Below, piece by piece: positions 7,656 to 10,724 of a stretch of 10,724 nucleotides of DNA. The notes beneath the pieces were generated by a model. The model worked only from the letters and a program-made list of their open reading frames with translations. It did not search any database and was not told the origin of the DNA. Position numbers and translations under genes: made by a program. Position 1 is the first letter of the stretch, and each line of letters starts with the position of its first letter. Source of the stretch: Thiosocius sp049669185 (GTDB taxonomy: Bacteria > Pseudomonadota > Gammaproteobacteria > Chromatiales > Chromatiaceae); assembly GCA_049669185.1 (NCBI GenBank), contig JBATKF010000371.1:1-10724 (forward strand), given 5' to 3'.

Positions 7656-7804
7656 ACAGGCTGATTGGATTAGCGGCCGTGATGCTGTGTCCGGGCGCGG
7701 TACTAGCGGCCGGACAGGGAGGGCATGCGGACCCGGCGGCGCCGATTATATTGGGAGTGACGGCGATCCTCGTGTTTGCCGTCATCGGTCGCCGCAGCGC
7801 GTGA
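7652..7804 (+). pseudogene. N-terminal fragment of the CPA2 antiporter (signal region and first helix), out of frame with the rest
   Basis: This frame encodes 50 residues: a basic start, a signal-peptide-like segment (LIGLAAVMLCPGAVLAA), a Gly/His linker (GQGGHADPAAP), then a membrane helix (IILGVTAILVFAVIG) ending in RRSA before TGA at 7802-7804. Signal region, GGHADP-type linker and helix are what I expect at the N-terminus of CPA2 Na+/H+ antiporters of this type, directly before the conserved GQPSVLGEL block. That block is present but in another frame starting within a few bases. I therefore read this as the first part of the same gene, separated by a net two-base loss at the GCGCG run just before the stop. 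It could also be joined by ribosomal slippage. GTG 7640 is an alternative in-frame start. Confidence 0.7.
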
Positions 7805-9104
7805 TTATGGCCAGCCCTCCGTGCTCGGCGAACTGGTCATCGGCATCGCGTTGGGTAATCTGGTCTACCTGCTGGGAGGGGATTTTATCCTGGTGGTCCG
7901 CGAGGGCAGGGCGTTGTTCGATATGATCGACCTGACCTTCGCGGGTATGGGCCTGCAAGAGGCCGCTGCGCAGTATTTCAGCGACCCGATCCTCGCTCAG
8001 AAGATTGTCGATATTGTGCAAGGTCCGTACGGCATGCAGCTGCTGAGCATTGCCCATACGGTCGATATATTTTCACGTTACGGCGTCATCTTCCTGATGT
8101 TTCTGGTCGGCCTGGAAAGCAGCGTGGAAGAGATGCGGCATGCAGGTATCCCTTCGCTAAAGGTAGCGATTATGGGTATGGCGACGCCGTTTTCTCTGGG
8201 CCTGGCGGTCGCCTGGCTGGTGCTGCCCGAAAACTCCGTCGGCTCACTGTTGTTCATCGGCGCCACGCTCGGCGCCACCAGTGTCGGGATCACCGCGCGC
8301 GTGCTCTCCGAGTTGAATGTAGTGCATTCGCAGGAGGCCGGCGTGATACTCGGCGCGGCGATATTTGATGACGTGCTCGGTCTGATCTCGCTGGCGATTG
8401 TCTCGGGGATCGTAATCAGCGGCACGATCCAGGGCTATGCGGTGCTGCAGATCCTCGCGCTGTCGACACTTTTCATCGTCGCCGTCATGTACGCCGGACC
8501 TTACATCCTGCGCACGCTGATCTCGATGATGCGTGGTATGCAGGCCCTCGAGGCAAAGATATTCGTCACCTTCATCTTCGTCATGGGGCTTGCCTGGTTT
8601 GCCGATCTGGTCGGTCTCGCGACGATCATCGGCGCCTTCGCCGCCGGCCTGATCATGAATGACCAGTACTTCTACGCCTGGCAGAATGACCCGGAGCACG
8701 GTCGTGCATCGATCAAGAGCCTGATGGCCCCTCTGGAGGCTATCCTGGTGCCGATCTTTTTTGTACTGATCGGACTTCAGGTGAAGCTCGAGAGTTTTCT
8801 CCACACCGATGTCTTGTTGTTCGCGAGTGGCCTCACCCTGGCGGCCATTGTCGGCAAGCTGGTCAGCGGGCTGGTTGCGGGTCGCAATCTCAACCGCTTG
8901 GCGATTGGTATCGGTATGCTGCCGCGCGGCGAGGTTGGTTTGATCTTCGCCAGTATCGGCAAGGGTCTGGGCGTGATCGACGGCCAGCTATTCTCCGCCA
9001 TTGTCCTTATGGTGGTGATCACCACGGTGATCTCACCGTCACTGCTGAAGTGGTCGCTGCGCCGCGGCGTCACGGAAAGCGCGACCTGCAAAACAGGCCC
9101 CTGA
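7776..9104 (+). CDS. CPA2-family Na+/H+ antiporter (KefB/NapA-like), main part
   Basis: Inner-membrane cation:proton antiporter with the Na_H_Exchanger fold, exchanging Na+ (possibly K+) for H+. The open frame starts at a TTG (7776), but residues 1-8 look like artefactual read-through; homology begins at RDYGQPSVLGEL. Visible features are SRYGVIFLMFLVGLESS, the unwound-helix motif GATSVGITARVLSEL, and the ion-binding pair D198-D199 in AAIFDDVLGL. An Asp-Asp pair is typical of electrogenic antiporters. Further C-terminal blocks are LIGAFAAGLIMN-like and IGIGMLPRGEVGLIFASIG. About 10-12 hydrophobic segments run to the end. There is no TrkA-N or other cytoplasmic regulatory domain, unlike KefB/KefC. 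A longer than usual loop lies between the second and third helices (about residues 35-95). The true N-terminus appears to be encoded from 7652 in another frame; joined, the protein would be about 484 residues. A lipoprotein gene follows 34 bases later. Confidence 0.9.
   Translation: MPSSVAAARDYGQPSVLGELVIGIALGNLVYLLGGDFILVVREGRALFDMIDLTFAGMGLQEAAAQYFSDPILAQKIVDIVQGPYGMQLLSIAHTVDIFSRYGVIFLMFLVGLESSVEEMRHAGIPSLKVAIMGMATPFSLGLAVAWLVLPENSVGSLLFIGATLGATSVGITARVLSELNVVHSQEAGVILGAAIFDDVLGLISLAIVSGIVISGTIQGYAVLQILALSTLFIVAVMYAGPYILRTLISMMRGMQALEAKIFVTFIFVMGLAWFADLVGLATIIGAFAAGLIMNDQYFYAWQNDPEHGRASIKSLMAPLEAILVPIFFVLIGLQVKLESFLHTDVLLFASGLTLAAIVGKLVSGLVAGRNLNRLAIGIGMLPRGEVGLIFASIGKGLGVIDGQLFSAIVLMVVITTVISPSLLKWSLRRGVTESATCKTGP
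7797..7804 (+). other. Frameshift / possible slippery site GCGCG-TGA
   Basis: The two antiporter frames meet here. Upstream codons read AGC GCG TGA. The downstream frame reads GCG CGT GAT, so codon GCG occurs at both 7797-7799 and 7799-7801. A two-base backward slip of the Ala-tRNA at the stop codon, or one lost CG pair in an ancestral GCGCGCG, both give the junction GRRSARDYGQ. This has the same number of residues between the end of helix 1 and the GQP motif as I expect for the family. A one-base forward shift would be one residue short. Confidence 0.6.
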
Positions 9105-9108
9105 CTCG

Positions 9109-9129
9109 GGAATCTGGAACCTGGAACCT
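9109..9129 (+). repeat. Three tandem heptamers GGAAYCT before a ribosome site
   Basis: GGAATCT, GGAACCT and GGAACCT follow each other without gaps, and the next unit begins GGAGGAA, which is the ribosome-binding site of the lipoprotein gene. The array lies in the 34-base spacer after the antiporter stop. It could be simple slippage, and gain or loss of seven bases would change the spacer length without touching either coding frame. Confidence 0.75.
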
Positions 9130-9134
9130 GGAGG
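9130..9134 (+). promoter_or_regulatory. Strong Shine-Dalgarno GGAGG of the small lipoprotein gene
   Basis: GGAGG lies four to five bases before the ATG at 9139, the strongest ribosome site in this window. It fixes the start of the lipoprotein and suggests efficient translation from the antiporter transcript. Confidence 0.75.
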
Positions 9135-9138
9135 AATT

Positions 9139-9480
9139 ATGAAAATCCGACTTCTTGTGGTGATCCTGATGGTCTCGGCACTCGCTGCCTGCACCCAGGA
9201 AACGCAGAACAAATTCGGGCGCGCAATCCAGAACTGGACGGGCACGAACGGCGTGTTGGAGATCTATGCCGGCGACAAGCTGGTTCGACGATTTCTCGAG
9301 ATCGACAAGCTCAGTACCGCGGTCGCGACGCAGGGCAGCGATGCGCGTCCCTACCGCTTCGGATATGGCGTATTCGATGAGAATTTGAATATGCACAAGG
9401 ACCCGGGCGAGAAGAAGGTGTACTTCGAGTTCAGCGATTACTCGACGCCTTATGTGTTCTTCGAACATCCGCACCGGTAA
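9139..9480 (+). CDS. Small predicted lipoprotein of unknown function
   Basis: This 113-residue product is from no family I recognise. A signal peptide (MKIRLLVVILMV) ends in the lipobox ALAAC, so C18 is the predicted lipidation site; the following Thr-Gln favours outer-membrane sorting. The mature part is about 95 residues, soluble and rich in aromatic and charged residues. It includes LEIYAGDKLVRRFLEIDKLSTA, then RPYRFGYGVFDENLNMH, and ends YVFFEHPHR; predicted beta-rich by eye. There is no second Cys. It lies 34 bases after the antiporter on the same strand with no visible terminator between them, so cotranscription is likely. It converges on nhaA. A role in envelope or ion stress would follow only from its neighbours and is not shown by the sequence. 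Confidence 0.9.
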   Translation: MKIRLLVVILMVSALAACTQETQNKFGRAIQNWTGTNGVLEIYAGDKLVRRFLEIDKLSTAVATQGSDARPYRFGYGVFDENLNMHKDPGEKKVYFEFSDYSTPYVFFEHPHR

Positions 9481-9503
9481 TCGAGCTATCGAACCTCGGT
9501 TGA

Positions 9504-9541
9504 GGCGGTCGACCAGCCGCCTGCCAAAACTCAGCGGCAGG
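9504..9541. terminator. Possible hairpins at the lipoprotein/nhaA convergent junction
   Basis: Two adjacent stems can be drawn: GGCGG (9504-9508) with CCGCC (9517-9521), and CCTGCC (9520-9525) with GGCAGG (9536-9541). The second includes the nhaA stop codon. They share two bases, so they would compete at the margin. Neither is followed by a proper T-run in either direction. The position between convergent genes is right for termination, but the call is weak. Confidence 0.22.
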
Positions 9542-10724
9542 TGCTGTCTGTCAAGCGACAGCTCAGCCTAAGCATCAGGTAGCCGGCCACGCCCGACAGC
9601 AGCGAGCCGAAAATGATGCCGATGCGTTCGTCGAAGACTCGCGAGCCGACGTTCTCGAAGGCCAGGCTGCCGATGAAGAGGCTCATGGTGAAGCCGACGC
9701 CACACAACAGTGCGGTGCCATACAGGCCCAACCAGCCAACGCCCCGCGGTAGCTCGGCGATGCCGAGTCGAATCGTCAGCCAACAGAATCCGAAGATACC
9801 GATCTGTTTGCCCAGAAACAGTCCGCTGGCCACGCCGAGCGACACCGGGTGCAACAGATAAGCCATCGAGGCACCGGCTAAGCTGATGCCGGCGTTGGCC
9901 AATGCGAAAATCGGCAGGATGATGAACGCGACCACGGGGTGCAGGTCGTGCTCTAGTGCCCGCAGTGGCGAGTGGTCTGGATTTTCGGGATGCCGCATGG
10001 GGATGAACATCGCCAGCACGACACCCGCCAGCGTGGCGTGCACGCCGGACTTCAGGACCGCGACCCAGAGTACTATGCCGAAGAGCATATAGGGCGCAAT
10101 GGAACCGACGCCGCGTCTGTTCATCACGAATAGCCCGCCGATGGCAAAGGCCGCGGTGGTCAGTGCGGTCAGGGACAGGCCGTCGCTGTAAAATAGCGCG
10201 ATGATGATGATCGCGCCGACGTCATCAAAGATCGCCAGCGACACCAGGAACACCTTCAATGACGTCGGCACCCGTCTGCCGAGCAGCGTGAGGATGCCGA
10301 GGGCGAATGCGATGTCGGTCGCCGCCGGAATTGCCCAGCCGGCGAGTGCGATTTCATCGCCCAAGTTGATCGCCACATAGATCAGCGCCGGCACCATCAT
10401 CCCGCCGACTGCTCCGGTGATCGGCAGCACGATATTACCCGGCTTGGAAAGCTCGCCTTCGATCAGTTCCCGTTTCAGCTCGAGACCGACTAGGAAGAAG
10501 AAGACCGCCATCAGGCCGTCATTGATCCATAGCAGCAGCGGCTTGGCGATCTGCAGCGGCCCGACCCGTATCTCCACCGGCATGTCGAGCACCCCGGCAT
10601 AGGCCGACGCCAGCGGCGAATTGGCCAGGATCATAGCGGCCACGGCGGCGGTTACCAGCAGGATGCCGCCGCTCGATTCGAGACTGAGAAATTCGTTGAG
10701 GGCCTTCAGGAGGCCGGACTCATT
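9531..10724 (-). CDS. nhaA: Na+/H+ antiporter NhaA, N-terminus cut by window edge
   Basis: Inner-membrane electrogenic Na+/H+ antiporter that expels Na+ in exchange for H+. The frame is open from the right edge to TGA at 9531-9533, 397 visible residues; E. coli NhaA has 388. Alignment from memory puts SGGILLVTAAVAAMILANS at visible residue 18 against residue 13 in E. coli, so at most a few starting residues lie outside the window. The GTG at 10643 is internal. Conserved features are LLWINDGLMAVFFFLVGLELKREL, AGWAIPAATDIAFALG (contains the E. coli D133 equivalent), the sodium-binding pair D167-D168 in AIFDDVGAIIIIALFY (E. coli D163/D164), LKSGVHATLAGV, and the lysine of LGKQIGIFGFCWL (E. coli K300). 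It therefore looks functional. It converges on the antiporter/lipoprotein block but is transcribed separately. Confidence 0.97.
   Translation of the reverse strand, partial: NESGLLKALNEFLSLESSGGILLVTAAVAAMILANSPLASAYAGVLDMPVEIRVGPLQIAKPLLLWINDGLMAVFFFLVGLELKRELIEGELSKPGNIVLPITGAVGGMMVPALIYVAINLGDEIALAGWAIPAATDIAFALGILTLLGRRVPTSLKVFLVSLAIFDDVGAIIIIALFYSDGLSLTALTTAAFAIGGLFVMNRRGVGSIAPYMLFGIVLWVAVLKSGVHATLAGVVLAMFIPMRHPENPDHSPLRALEHDLHPVVAFIILPIFALANAGISLAGASMAYLLHPVSLGVASGLFLGKQIGIFGFCWLTIRLGIAELPRGVGWLGLYGTALLCGVGFTMSLFIGSLAFENVGSRVFDERIGIIFGSLLSGVAGYLMLRLSCRLTDSTCR

Noticed and set aside
8244..8804. Minus-strand open frame of 186 codons
   Set aside because: It is antisense to the antiporter membrane helices; composition is charged and repetitive, with no domain.
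10417..10643. GTG at 10643 as the nhaA start
   Set aside because: The frame continues to the window edge and encodes the conserved N-terminal SGGILL region, so the true start lies outside.
1..10724. CRISPR arrays, tRNA or rRNA genes, insertion sequence ends, attachment sites
   Set aside because: No regularly spaced repeats, cloverleaf sequences, rRNA-like stretches, transposase frames or terminal inverted repeats were seen.

Overview
The window is GC-rich, densely coding DNA. The protein content (an RND efflux pump with its adaptor, a YgiQ-type radical SAM protein, NhaA, and small lipoproteins with clear lipoboxes) points to a Gram-negative proteobacterium, most likely a gammaproteobacterium. 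Two different Na+/H+ antiporters close together would suit a marine, haloalkaline or otherwise sodium-rich habitat. That is an inference from gene content, not a species identification. I see no rRNA, tRNA, CRISPR array, insertion sequence or phage gene.

Layout, left to right. (1) Positions 1-4015, minus strand: an adaptor gene and an RND permease gene that overlap by one base (TAGTG). The permease runs off the left edge after 984 codons. (2) Positions 4122-4685, plus strand, divergent from the pump: a 187-residue outer-membrane-type lipoprotein of unknown function. (3) Positions 4747-7420, minus strand: ygiQ followed 85 bases later by a small two-CBS-domain protein, so the two may be cotranscribed. 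(4) Positions 7551-9480, plus strand: a sodium/proton-handling block. It holds a 30-34 codon lipoprotein-like small ORF, a CPA2-type antiporter broken near its start by a frameshift, and a 113-residue lipoprotein. (5) Positions 9531-10724, minus strand, convergent: nhaA, complete at its C-terminus and missing probably only a few N-terminal residues at the right edge.

The observation most worth checking is the antiporter. Its signal peptide and first membrane helix are read in one frame from 7652 and stop at a TGA at 7802-7804. The rest of the protein is open in another frame through to 9104. The join lies on a short GCGCG run. Adding one CG pair there, or slipping back two bases on the mRNA, restores a continuous protein of about 484 residues with normal family spacing. 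The apparent start of this gene also overlaps (ATGA) the stop of the small lipoprotein-like ORF, which suggests translational coupling.

In function the window combines envelope export (RND pump and adaptor; no outer-membrane TolC-type channel is visible here), ion homeostasis (two antiporters with conserved Asp-Asp motifs) and housekeeping genes of unclear role (ygiQ, CBS protein). I found no defence system or clearly new enzyme pathway. The novelty candidates are the frameshift and slippery site, the coupled small ORF, and two unassigned lipoproteins.
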